Shown piece by piece: positions 43,824-53,900 of a DNA stretch of 64,000 nucleotides (its first letter is position 1; every line of letters starts with the position of its first letter). Under the pieces are notes generated by a model. The model was given only the letters and a program-made list of their open reading frames with translations. It made no database searches and had not been told where the DNA came from. Both the position numbers and the translations under genes were made by a program. The stretch comes from JAADJA01 sp963840975. Lineage in GTDB: Bacteria > Bacteroidota > Bacteroidia > Bacteroidales > JAADJA01. The stretch spans positions 62,001 to 126,000 of the forward strand of contig CAWJBC010000021.1 in NCBI GenBank assembly GCA_963840975.1. Reading direction: 5' to 3'.

Positions 43824-44969
43824 ATGATTAAAAAAACCCTATTTCAAATAGTTGTAATTACTTTGGCGTTTTTTTGCAATACTATCGCTTTTGCACAAAA
43901 GCAATATGCCAGTAATCCTTATGTGGTATATGATATCGCATCGGATGAAATCTTTTTCACGATTCATTATACATTCAAAGATCATTACGATCATCTCCAG
44001 AATTATACATTAACATTACCTGTTGATTTTACCAATAGTGAAATAGCTGTTTTTGGCATTCCGAAATGGTTGTTTGATCCATTTCCTGACAATGAGGAAA
44101 ACCGGACAATCAGAAAAAAGGAACTTGAATCAGGATTATTTGAGATCCGGGATGATATGATTGAAGTGGATAAAAGTGCAGTTGTGGAGCGTTATGCAGA
44201 GACTTTTTGTAAGCCGGTTGCGCAATTGATCGTCCGTTCATTGGAGGAATACAATCGTGATACCCGGCGAGACAGAATAGAGATGGCGATGCGTTTTGTG
44301 CAGGATATTCCTTATGGTATTCCTGAATATGCCGATCGCGAGCGCCACTATGGAGGAGTAAGTACACCACCGGGTATACTAATAAATGGTTATGGAGATT
44401 GTGATTCAAAAGCCATTTTATTTGCCGGTATCCTGATTTATCTGGTGCCCGCTGATGATTTTATTTTCCTTATTCAGCCTGATCATTTACTTGCCGCTGT
44501 AAAAGAAACCCATGATGATAAAGATACATACATTGAATTTGATAGAGAAACATATCTGCTGGCTGAAACTGCAGGACCAGGTAAACGGATGCTCGGTGAG
44601 AAGGGAAATTATTACAGGGATAAATTTACTGCTGAAAAACTTAATATTATATCCCCTGCGACATTTCCATTCAAAACACCTGTTTCGCCTCATATCCCAT
44701 TTTCTGAGATGGAGGCAGTAGCTGATGATTGTGTCGTTATTCAAAATGCTTCTGACCGTACTCTCCGATTCCAGCTTAGTCCTGACTATCAGCACTGGAA
44801 GGAGTTTTCATTGCAAGAGAACAGTACTGGTAATTTTAAATTCAACGGGGAAATTCAAATTTTTATCAGGATAAGGGATAAATCTGAGGAATTAACCTAT
44901 CAGGTTCAAACGGGTAAAGTTTATCATTTTACTTTCAATGCTAAGAAAAAAATGTGGGAATTTTTGTAA
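43824..44969 (+). CDS. Exported transglutaminase-like cysteine protein
   Basis: A 381-residue protein with a signal peptide (MIKKTLFQIVVITLAFFCNTIAFAQ). The central region has a transglutaminase/papain-like triad candidate: Cys in NGYGDCDSKAILFAGIL, His in QPDHLLAAV and an acidic residue in YIEFDRETYLLAETA. The N-terminal ~90 residues and the C-terminal ~100 residues (a beta-rich segment, FQLSPDYQHWKEFSLQEN) are unassigned. It may cleave or cross-link peptides at the envelope. It starts 58 bp after the propeller-barrel gene and could share its transcript. Family placement rests on motif spacing alone. Confidence 0.7.
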   Translation: MIKKTLFQIVVITLAFFCNTIAFAQKQYASNPYVVYDIASDEIFFTIHYTFKDHYDHLQNYTLTLPVDFTNSEIAVFGIPKWLFDPFPDNEENRTIRKKELESGLFEIRDDMIEVDKSAVVERYAETFCKPVAQLIVRSLEEYNRDTRRDRIEMAMRFVQDIPYGIPEYADRERHYGGVSTPPGILINGYGDCDSKAILFAGILIYLVPADDFIFLIQPDHLLAAVKETHDDKDTYIEFDRETYLLAETAGPGKRMLGEKGNYYRDKFTAEKLNIISPATFPFKTPVSPHIPFSEMEAVADDCVVIQNASDRTLRFQLSPDYQHWKEFSLQENSTGNFKFNGEIQIFIRIRDKSEELTYQVQTGKVYHFTFNAKKKMWEFL

Positions 44970-45078
44970 TGGAAGTTTCAACAGGAAAACACTGATGTTA
45001 TACAACCGGTAAATCTTTCGTTATTCTGAAAATGAAGGTTTCGATCCGATGGACAATTCATTTTCGTTAAGTTGAATA

Positions 45079-45840
45079 TCAGAAATCAAGGTGTTTTAGC
45101 CTTGAATTATTATGAGCAATCCTTGCTTTGTTTTTAACAGGTCCTTTTTTTATCCTTTCAAGATAATACGTCACCCCAATATTCAGGTAAGTGTAATAAT
45201 CAAAGTCATTGTTATTTGTAAAAACATCAATCATATCATTATGGCACTGATGTAGCGAAATATCCAGCGATATTCCAAACCTGTCCGATGATTTAAAGAA
45301 GGTTCCTGCCCCGATAAAGTATTCAAATTCCGGAACACGGGCAACATGCTTTGTAATTTCATCATTACCTTCAAAATAAACGGTTTTTTCGGAACTGAAT
45401 AAAAACTGCCCGACACCAGCCTGAGCCGTTATGCCGAATTTTCCATTGTTGTTGGGATAAAAAAGGTTAAAAAGATTGAATTTAGCACCCAGGTTATATT
45501 CGATTAAATTCGCTTCAAAAGAAGTGTTGTCATTGCTTCCTTTGAGCCTGCCCATTAACAGTTGTCCTGAAATCCCGAACAATCTGTTAAAGTGTTTTGT
45601 AAGTTTTACACTGAAAGCAGGCAAACTTTCAAATTGCAATTTATTTATATAATTGGCATCGTACGAGCTTAAATCACCATAAAAAGACATTAACCCGGCG
45701 TTTGCTTCAATGGTCCATATCTTCCAGATCTGATCCTGGTAACGGAGATTTCTTGTGTTATTTTGTGAATGTCCATGAAATGAAACAAATACCAAAAGTG
45801 ATATGGCGGCTATCCAATGTATTTTGATATTGTTTTTCAT
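45079..45840 (-). CDS. Outer-membrane beta-barrel protein (porin-like family)
   Basis: A 253-residue exported protein (signal MKNNIKIHWIAAISLLVFVSFHGHSQ). The mature chain is an alternation of amphipathic strands typical of a small 8-strand barrel (WTIEANAGLMSFYGDLSSY, GISGQLLMGRLKG, FGITAQAGVGQFLF, YTYLNIGVTYYLERI). The ATG at 45840 is preferred to an upstream TTG. The C-terminal ~20 residues are basic (GPVKNKARIAHNNSRLKH) and extend beyond the last strand. Ligand or role unknown. It points opposite to the transglutaminase-like gene. Confidence 0.8.
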   Translation of the reverse strand: MKNNIKIHWIAAISLLVFVSFHGHSQNNTRNLRYQDQIWKIWTIEANAGLMSFYGDLSSYDANYINKLQFESLPAFSVKLTKHFNRLFGISGQLLMGRLKGSNDNTSFEANLIEYNLGAKFNLFNLFYPNNNGKFGITAQAGVGQFLFSSEKTVYFEGNDEITKHVARVPEFEYFIGAGTFFKSSDRFGISLDISLHQCHNDMIDVFTNNNDFDYYTYLNIGVTYYLERIKKGPVKNKARIAHNNSRLKHLDF

Positions 45841-46145
45841 GTTCAAATCAGTTTAATCTTCAGTTCATTTTTCTGTTTCAAATTTTATGGATAGGATTCC
45901 CTTTGAGGGAATTATTTCCCAAATACCAACAAATTTGAATATGTAATTTCATGAAAACGTGCACAATCACTATATTTTAGTAGTTTTCTTTTCATATTAC
46001 TTATATAAAAGGGCAACAACTTTGCCAGAAGTAGTATTTGGATAAAATCGGTATACAAACATTGACGATGAAAATCGAAAACATTCAGGCAATCAATTGT
46101 TGTGAGAATGGTTTTAAAATGAATTAAATGATAACTGAGGAAAGT

Positions 46146-46805
46146 TCAGTCAGTCCGGGATTGGAATTCTTTTCCCAGCCCTGAAAAAAGAAAGATTAAT
46201 CCAATGAGTTGAATGAGATGAAACAGTCCGTTGTGATCAAATTTCCATATTGCGTGGATATTGATTGATGGAATGCTTTGAACAATGGCGGCAGTTATGG
46301 AGATAAATATTCCTACTGTCATCTGAAGTGCTCCTGGAAATCCTCTCTTAAAAACCAGCAAGGCATACAAAATTAGGGCAATGAGCATGGCTACGGCTTC
46401 GTACAGGACAAAAACAAAGAACAATCCCGGAATGATGAGTGTCGTTAAAAAAAATAGAAGACCTGATAAAAGTATTAATAAAAAGTGGGATCTTCTGATT
46501 TTAAATCCCCGGAAATCGTATATCACGCCAGTCAAAAACAGCGCAACAGACAATCCGAGTGATAAATTGAGGGGCATCCAGATGATTTTATTGGTTTCTG
46601 CTGTCATTATTAACCCATGAGCAATCGCGCCTAAAAAAGCGCTTAATGCTAATAGAACAAAAGCTGAAAACCAGATTTTCGTTTTCTTATTGTCAATCTT
46701 GTTTCCTTTCCGGAAAATCCAAACAGCACCGGCAATTGAAACAATTGAAAGTAATAAATCAGTAAAAGCCGTGGTTTGTTCAGTTGGGATTTGAATTATC
46801 TGCAT
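46146..46805 (-). CDS. Integral membrane protein, about seven helices, unknown function
   Basis: A 219-residue protein with roughly seven hydrophobic segments (for example LLLSIVSIAGAVWIF, FVLLALSAFLGAIAHGLI, LLILLSGLLFFLTTLI, LYEAVAMLIALILYALLVF). Polar residues within helices (His in AIAHGL and FDHNGLFHLIQL) resemble metal-site residues of alkaline-ceramidase/PAQR-like (CREST) membrane hydrolases, but the motif is incomplete, so the link is only a suggestion. It begins 13 bp after the DUF2185 gene and is the last gene of the minus-strand amylase/phosphatase operon. Confidence 0.75.
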   Translation of the reverse strand: MQIIQIPTEQTTAFTDLLLSIVSIAGAVWIFRKGNKIDNKKTKIWFSAFVLLALSAFLGAIAHGLIMTAETNKIIWMPLNLSLGLSVALFLTGVIYDFRGFKIRRSHFLLILLSGLLFFLTTLIIPGLFFVFVLYEAVAMLIALILYALLVFKRGFPGALQMTVGIFISITAAIVQSIPSINIHAIWKFDHNGLFHLIQLIGLIFLFSGLGKEFQSRTD

Positions 46806-46818
46806 TAAATAATCCTGA

Positions 46819-47151
46819 TTATTTTATTTTTTCAAACTTATCTGTTTCACTCAATCTTTCAAGTTCTGAACCTACGGGTAACCTAAGGTATGGGATGATG
46901 GCAGGATCATAATTCGCAATCACATTTACCTCGAATATCATGCTGTTAACCGGATCATCAATGTAATCCTGGCTTTCACTGCCTGCGATAAATCTCCACC
47001 CGGTGTCGTTTTCATCTTCCGGTGGCTCGCGATACATAAAGCCTACCGGTGACCCTTCAACTGTAATTTTATCTGATGCCAGGCATGAGCCCATTTCCGG
47101 GATTAAATCCTTTATCTCTGCGGGTTTTAACTTGAATTTATAATGGTTCAT
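46819..47151 (-). CDS. DUF2185 (Imm33-like) protein
   Basis: A 110-residue soluble protein with the DUF2185 signature: GSCLASDKITVEG, VGFMYREPPEDENDTGWRFIAGSESQDYIDDP and IANYDPAIIPYLRLPVGSELER. The family is found as stand-alone proteins and as immunity proteins in polymorphic toxin loci. No toxin gene is adjacent here, so immunity is not supported. It sits 31 bp after the alkaline phosphatase gene. Confidence 0.78.
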   Translation of the reverse strand: MNHYKFKLKPAEIKDLIPEMGSCLASDKITVEGSPVGFMYREPPEDENDTGWRFIAGSESQDYIDDPVNSMIFEVNVIANYDPAIIPYLRLPVGSELERLSETDKFEKIK

Positions 47152-47182
47152 TGGGGTTTATTTTTAGTGTATCCTTTTTGTA

Positions 47183-48292
47183 TCATTCAGTCTCAAATCC
47201 AAATGCCGTCATCATTTTCTTGAAAATATCCGTATTCTCGTAAATACCTTTGAAATTTTCCGATCCTGGTCCAAATGCAAAAACCGGCACCATCACGCCG
47301 GTGTGGTCAATAGTAGCAAATTTTACATTCACTTCCCCCTTTTCAATATCCCCTCCCATTAGACTCATTCCGCCGGTTTCGTGATCAGCAGTGATGATGA
47401 CGAGTGTGTTTTTATCCTGTTTGGCAAATTCGAGAACTCTTCCAATCGTACGGTCAAAGTCAAGCATTTCGCTTACAACATAGTCTCCATCATTGTCGTG
47501 ACCTCCCCAGTCAATCTGAGAGCCTTCGATCATAAGGAAAAAACCATCAGGATCATTTTTTAAGGTTTCAATCGCTTTCATGGAGGCTTCAGCCAACATT
47601 TCACCACGACCATCGGTGTATTTCGGCCCGTGCTCAGGATAAACTAAACCGGCAATTTTTTCGCCGCCGGCATACCTTATGCTATCAGGTGTATAAATCA
47701 TTTGATATCCTTTGTTCGCAAGGAGTTTGGTTAAATCCTTTTTATCCTTTCGCAGGTTGAAATTTTTTAACCCGCCTCCAAAAAAAACATCAATGTCAGT
47801 TTTGAGGAAATCTGATGCAATTTCTTCAAGATTTTTTCTTGAGGACTGGTGGGCGACAAACGATGCCGGTGTAGCGTGAGTAATGGAGCAAGTAACTACC
47901 AGTCCCGTTGCCTTTTTGTGTCTTTCGGCATATTCCAGGATGGTAACAGCAGGTAATGAATCAATGTCAACCCCAATAGCGCCATCAAAGGTTTTTTTAC
48001 CTGTAGAAATTGCTGTAGCTCCAGCCCCCGAATCGGTAATGTAATCATTGGCCGAGTATGTTTTTGATAAACCTATGTTTTGAATTCGTTCCAGGTTTAA
48101 ATGTCCATGATTGACCGTCATACCTGCATATATCTGGGCAATGCCCATTCCATCGCCAATCATCAATATGACATTTTTCGCCGGGGCATGGATCTGCTTC
48201 TTAAGTTTTTTAGGCTGATCATTTTGAAATTCCTGTCCATAATTGGAATTGGTCAATATTATCAAACAGATCAAAATTGTTATCCACCTCAT
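47183..48292 (-). CDS. Alkaline phosphatase, secreted
   Basis: A 369-residue PhoA-family phosphomonoesterase with a signal peptide (MRWITILICLIILTNSNYGQ). Metal and active-site motifs are NVILMIGDGMGIAQI (Asp ligand), YITDSGAGATAISTGKKT (nucleophile Ser after Asp), FFLMIEGSQIDWGGHDND (Glu and His ligands) and ITADHETGGMSL (Asp and His ligands). It is shorter than E. coli PhoA. Its start is 4 bp after the GH13 stop, so the two are co-transcribed, which pairs polysaccharide breakdown with phosphate release. Confidence 0.93.
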   Translation of the reverse strand: MRWITILICLIILTNSNYGQEFQNDQPKKLKKQIHAPAKNVILMIGDGMGIAQIYAGMTVNHGHLNLERIQNIGLSKTYSANDYITDSGAGATAISTGKKTFDGAIGVDIDSLPAVTILEYAERHKKATGLVVTCSITHATPASFVAHQSSRKNLEEIASDFLKTDIDVFFGGGLKNFNLRKDKKDLTKLLANKGYQMIYTPDSIRYAGGEKIAGLVYPEHGPKYTDGRGEMLAEASMKAIETLKNDPDGFFLMIEGSQIDWGGHDNDGDYVVSEMLDFDRTIGRVLEFAKQDKNTLVIITADHETGGMSLMGGDIEKGEVNVKFATIDHTGVMVPVFAFGPGSENFKGIYENTDIFKKMMTAFGFETE

Positions 48293-48296
48293 AATT

Positions 48297-50171
48297 TTAT
48301 TTTTTTAGTTCTAATACCAAAGCTGATTTCGGAGGTAAGGTCAGGACATCTATGTATTGAACGGTTTGACCCGTGATAACATTTTTGCCGTACATATAGC
48401 CTTTAATGCATTCTGCAAACCTGTCGGTTTTTAATGCCTTCACTTCATTGAGGCTGTTGTTCATTGCCACCATTACACATTCATCATTCGTATATCGGAA
48501 ATAAACATAGATTTCGTTCTCAGGAACAAAATGTATTAGTTTACCTTGTGTTACTGCCTTGTTGTTCATTCTCCACCTGAGCAGGGTCCTCAAATAACCC
48601 AAAGCATCATTTTGCTCTTTTGTCCTTCCGGTGCTTGTAAAAGCATTAATCGGATCACCCTGCCACCCACCCGGAAAATCTTTTCTGATCTCACCGTGAC
48701 CTTTGCTTTCCTCACCCGTCATTAAAATTTCGGTTCCGTAATATATCATAGGAATACCGCGGGTGGTAAGCAGAAATGCCATTCCCATTTTCCATTTTTT
48801 AAGGTTCATACCGATTCCAGTATAAAACCGGGTCAGATCATGGTTGTCGCAAAAGATCAGGTTATTCTCGGGTGCAGGGTAGAGAAAGTCCTGAGCAAGA
48901 ACGTTGTACAATCCCGCAAGTCCTTCAGTCCATCCGTCTTTCTCATTGAATGCTTTGTTGATGGCATAATAGAGCGGAAAATCGGTCACACTTGGGATAT
49001 TGGAATTATAACCATCGCTGTTATTGGCATCTTTCTGAAAATAAGACGTTATGGATTCCTGCTGTATCCAGGCTTCACCGACTATATTGAACCTTGGATA
49101 TTCATTGAGAATGGCTGTACCCCATTGACTGACAAATTTTTTATAGCCGTAGGGCTGAGTATCTAATCGGATACCGTCTATTCCTGAAAACTCAATCCAC
49201 CAAATAGAATTTTGAATAAGATAATTTGCCAGCAGTGGGTTTCGCTGATCAAGGTCAGCCATGTGCGAATCGAACCACCCGGTAAGCATGAGTTCTCTAT
49301 CCAAATTAGATGCATGAGGATCTGTTAAGGTGGAAGCTCTGAAATTGGAACGCGTATATTCATTGTGACTGTGTAACCAGCTTGTTTCCGGCAAGTCCTG
49401 CATCATCCAGTTATAAATACTGCAATGGTTCAAAACCATGTCCATGATAACTTTCATGTTGCGCTTGTGGCTCTCGTTCACGAGTTTTACATAATCCTTG
49501 TTTGTCCCGAACCGTGGATCAATTTTATAATAGTCGGTTATGGCATAACCATGATAGGAATAATAGGGGTTATTGTTTTCGATAAGAGGGTTGCACCACA
49601 AAGCTGTAAATCCCATATCATGAATGTAATCAAGATATTTAATAATGCCGGCAATATCGCCTCCATGCCTCCCGTCGGGATTATCTCTCTCTGTTTGTTC
49701 CTGCATCCCTTCAATAAAATCATTGGTTGTATCTCCATTAACAAACCTGTCGGGCATGAGGAGGTAAACTACATCTGATTTCGTAAAACCTTTTCTTCCT
49801 GCCGATTCAATTTTTCGTTGTTTCAGTTCATACGATATTACCGTCTCATTTGTCCTGCCTTTTTTAAAGAATATCTCAAAGTTACCCGGCGGAATATCAG
49901 CCTGGATTGTCATATTGATAAAAAGGAAGTTAGGGTTTGCCGTCCTGATAACCTCATTAATTTCCACACCCGGATAATTGATTTCTGGCATAGTGGAAGA
50001 AATATCCTCACCATGGACAAGAAGTTGTAATTGGGGATTCACCATACCAGTCCACCAGAATGGAGGCTCCACCCGATCTATATTCACCGGATAAGCAAGG
50101 ATTGGGATATAGAATACCATCACTAAAATGAGGATAAATTCCTTGAATTTTATATCTAATCTTTCAATCAT
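48297..50171 (-). CDS. Exported GH13 alpha-amylase/neopullulanase-like enzyme
   Basis: A 624-residue alpha-glucan hydrolase. It has a signal peptide/anchor (about 10-28), an N-terminal cyclomaltodextrinase-type Ig domain (about 30-120), a GH13 barrel (about 130-540) and a C-terminal beta domain. The catalytic triad is visible: nucleophile Asp337 (GIRLDTQPY), acid/base Glu366 (VGEAW) and transition-state Asp445 (DNHD). DMVLNHC is conserved region I. The architecture resembles SusA-like neopullulanases that cut maltodextrins. It lies between a GH57-like gene (63 bp upstream) and alkaline phosphatase (4 bp downstream) in one operon, without susC/susD. Confidence 0.93.
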   Translation of the reverse strand: MIERLDIKFKEFILILVMVFYIPILAYPVNIDRVEPPFWWTGMVNPQLQLLVHGEDISSTMPEINYPGVEINEVIRTANPNFLFINMTIQADIPPGNFEIFFKKGRTNETVISYELKQRKIESAGRKGFTKSDVVYLLMPDRFVNGDTTNDFIEGMQEQTERDNPDGRHGGDIAGIIKYLDYIHDMGFTALWCNPLIENNNPYYSYHGYAITDYYKIDPRFGTNKDYVKLVNESHKRNMKVIMDMVLNHCSIYNWMMQDLPETSWLHSHNEYTRSNFRASTLTDPHASNLDRELMLTGWFDSHMADLDQRNPLLANYLIQNSIWWIEFSGIDGIRLDTQPYGYKKFVSQWGTAILNEYPRFNIVGEAWIQQESITSYFQKDANNSDGYNSNIPSVTDFPLYYAINKAFNEKDGWTEGLAGLYNVLAQDFLYPAPENNLIFCDNHDLTRFYTGIGMNLKKWKMGMAFLLTTRGIPMIYYGTEILMTGEESKGHGEIRKDFPGGWQGDPINAFTSTGRTKEQNDALGYLRTLLRWRMNNKAVTQGKLIHFVPENEIYVYFRYTNDECVMVAMNNSLNEVKALKTDRFAECIKGYMYGKNVITGQTVQYIDVLTLPPKSALVLELKK

Positions 50172-50234
50172 CGTTTGAAAAGTAAAACTTTAGTGTTTCT
50201 TTATTTGAATTTTTATAAATATCTGTTTTTTTCA

Positions 50235-50906
50235 TCAGGGTACCTTTGATTGGTAACCCGCATTGATATTCGGTAGCCAGATGTCATTTTTATCTTTATT
50301 ATCAACCTGGGTATCCATAGTGAAATCACTTGCGGAGTATGCCTGAAGTCCTGCCTGCATCATCCATGAGTTGCTTTTATCAGTCTGATTAATAACACCA
50401 TCCGCATTGGCATCACCGCCGACCATTCCCCAAATACCCGGAGCAATTTGTTTGTGTGCATCCGTGCCTCCATAAGCCTGAGTAGAACCAGTTGTAAAAT
50501 CAAATAAATAAATTCCATCCGATTCAATAAGTGGAACTGCGGACATTACGGCAATGTGATCCCTATGACGAATTACTACAAACATTTGCTGGCTGATGTC
50601 AAGGTCGAAAGACAAAATATCTGAGCCATCAATACCGACAATAATTCCGTCATTCTTAACGAATGCAGCTTTTCGGGCAACTGTGGCTGATGGGGTAGCA
50701 GACTGCGCATCAGGTGCGTCTCTCAATTCAATAAAGATCCAGTCCACTATTTGAATACCGGGAATGGTGGAAACCTGCTCTGTTCCTGAATAATTCCAGG
50801 GAGGCGCGGAATAGGGTTGAGTAAGTGGGATCAGGTTTGCGAGATAAAGTGAAGTGTTCATGAGGGATGATTCAAAAGGTCCCTCAAGTAATATCTTTAA
50901 GCTAAT
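50235..50906 (-). repeat. Shared C-terminal module, copy A
   Basis: Last 223 residues of the GH57-like protein: a beta-rich domain (LKILLEGPF, PPWNYSGTE, IVDWIFIELRD, VVIRHRDHIAVMS, FDFTTGSTQAYG) followed by two Asp-rich loops (GDANADGVINQTDKS and DTQVDNKDKNDIW), ending KVP. Confidence 0.85.
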
Positions 50907-53900
50907 CCTGACTATTGATTCTATTACCTCAATGTTCCAGGTAACCATATCAGCAGTATTTCCAGGCACATTGTCACTTACGATAATTTGTAACTGATGA
51001 TTACCTATTGCTGATGCATCCGGGTTATAAATGTAAGCAGGCATACTACCAATGGGGATCCCATCCAGTTTCCAGGTATAGGTCAGTACATCATTCTCTG
51101 CATCATTTGCTGTAACGTTAAAAACGATTGAACCTCCGGGTTCAATCACCGGACTCAGGTTCGCAGGATTGTAATTCGTGATAAGTGGTGAAGAATTTGG
51201 AACTACTTCTACCTGATAGGGTTCCATTCCAGCAACCGGCATCGCCCCGTCAATAAAAGGTTGAAAAAACGCATAAAAGTATGTGATTACAGGATGATTC
51301 CCTGTAGGGTTAAGCCCTGGAAAAACTTCGGTAATTATTTGGGTATCCTCCTGCGAAACATGAACTGAAACAGCAACACCGGCAGGGTTTCCAAGTGCCG
51401 ACCAGGGTACAGCAATCTCTGTCATACCAACGGATGCCCAGCCTTCATAGGAGGAGCCAATAACGCCATTGCCGGGATATGTCCAGTTTGTACCTGTCCA
51501 ATGATTTACCTGCATAGATCCTCCTGGATTTGGTCCTCCTCCTCCTTCAATAGCAATTTGGTATTCAGGCAGGTATGAACCTGAAAAATCAACTCTTCCC
51601 CATGAACCGGAGGTGGCTCCGCTTCCTGCAGTTTGATCCGTGTCTATATTTACAAACAAATCACCCGCTCCCAGATTAAATGAATAGAACCCTACATATA
51701 AATTGGTGTTGTCCCATGTAAGATACAGGTTATGCGTTTGGGTGGCAATTAATTCGCTGGGGGAGATAAAATCGTTATTCCCATCCACGAAAATAGTATG
51801 CGGGGTAATTCCGTTGGGTATTGTGAGAAGTGCTGTATTATTCCCCTGAATGATGTTACCGTTCAAATCCTTAACATTGCTGACCACTATCTGACCCTGA
51901 TCGCCCGGAGTAAAAATTCCTGAAATTGTCAGTTTTACTTTTCGCCAGTCGCTTTGGCGCTGAGCATTGGTGATGGTATAGGTATCGCTGAAATTTTGCA
52001 ATTGATAATTCAAAGTTGTTTGAGATGATGTTAATTCAACTGCTTCGCTAAAGTTCAGCATGATGGAATTGGCTGAATTTTGAGCTGCCGGAGAGTTTAG
52101 TTTTGGCGGTATCAAATCCATGTTTTGCGCAGCCAGCGTGTTTAACTCAACCACCTGCGTGCCGGTTGGCTCAGAAGTATAGCCTGCATAGAGCCTGACC
52201 TTGAACATGTTGTTTCCTGAAATCTGATCGCCTTTTACAAGTGTACCTTCAAACTCACTGTTTTGCGATGCTCCACCATTTCCCAAAACAAGAGCGGTTG
52301 TCGCTCCGGATGCTGAATTGCGATAGCCGCAATAGGAACCGTATGATCCCCATACCCTCTGCAGATGGCTTTTCCCGCTCCACAAAATATCAAGCAGGTC
52401 AGGACTCCAGCCCGATTTGACATATCCCGTCTGATCGTAAAAATTATAATCTACATCCAAAAAATTCACACCTGTATAAAGTTTGAATATTTTTTGGACA
52501 CCCCATTGGTCTAAAGTTGCCTGAACCGTGTCGCCAAATGAAGTTTGAATGGTAATGTTATAATAGCTGTTCTGCTGATTGGGTGAAACATCGGATAGCG
52601 CAGCAAAATGGTTGTTGGAGCTTTCATTAAAATCACCTTCCGATTCCGACCAATAAGCCATATCGGAACTTACTACAGAATAAGCATTGCCCAGTCCGTC
52701 TTTATAAAATACCCAGTTGGCTTTCCCCCCGATTTTTTCAAAAACCATAAAAACTTTATCGTTGTGCATAACCAATTCATCCATTCCATCGTGATCAATA
52801 TCATCGGTATAGCAAGCAGTGGTAACAGCATATTGACCGTCAGCCCATCGGGAAGCCTGGGTATAAACATTGGCATTTTTGATATGCGTGGAATACCGGT
52901 GCTCCCAGTCGGCAATTTCACCGCTTGTGTGCCAGCCTGTTTCATGAAGGTTAATCATCAGAGTGTACCATCCTAACTGAGCGAGGTTGTTGTTGTTTAC
53001 CGACATCAGGAAATTGAAAGCTTCTGACCAGATATACCCATAGTTCCACTTTGGATCGTGAAAATCGGAATGAGAAGGAGCAGAAGCCCAGTTGATGTAC
53101 CAACTGTTATTACTGCCGCCATAACCTCCGGTTCCTCCTAAAAGTCCATAAGTTCCGTTGGTAATATTTGCTCCTGTTCCGTTAAAATCAGGATTGGTAA
53201 TTGCATCTTCAAGTTTCCAGACATTGATGGCAGGATAGTTATCATGGCAGTACCCAAGTACATTTTCGTAGTTATCAAGGAAAAAAGTTCCATCATGCTC
53301 GTTCATTTCTGCTGCAACTTCCCAGTCGGTGCCATAAACGCAAATATTGTATTGCCCCATCCCGGCAATCTGGTTTTTTGCAGCAAGCGCATCATAATGC
53401 ATATTACCAACAAACGTATTATTGATTGGGATTACCCGCAAATCAACCCCCGATCCGTTATTCATCCAGTGAATTTTACGGTTGTCATAACCATTGAGAT
53501 GAGGACCATCGTCGAGTACTACTCCCCACACACCATGCTGGGTCCAGTTGTTACCAATCCAGTCAATAACCCCTGCATCGGGATAATTGCCCTGTGCCAA
53601 CCAAACCCTTTCGGGAACCCAGGCAATATGAGGAACATAATTAAAATAATGGTTCACCATTTGCGATTCGGTACTGACAGACCAGTCGTTCATTTCATTA
53701 GTAGCAAAAGGCATGATATTTTGTCCCAGAGCAGAGGTCATTATGGATATCAATCCTTGTGAAGCCAGTGAAGCTAACCAATCATTGAATTCGGGGTTAT
53801 GCCATTCTGCTGCTGGTATCAGGGTGCCTGACATGTGAAAGTTTCCAGGCGTTCCTGTGGCTACATGTGCCTGTAATACCTCATCATAGCCGCTGCCATC

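Noticed and set aside
46819..47151. Polymorphic toxin immunity locus based on the DUF2185 protein
   Set aside because: No toxin, RHS or effector gene is adjacent; the gene sits inside a phosphatase/amylase operon.
53244..53762. 172-codon plus-strand ORF inside the GH57-like gene
   Set aside because: Antisense shadow of a conserved glycosidase region, no start context or family features.
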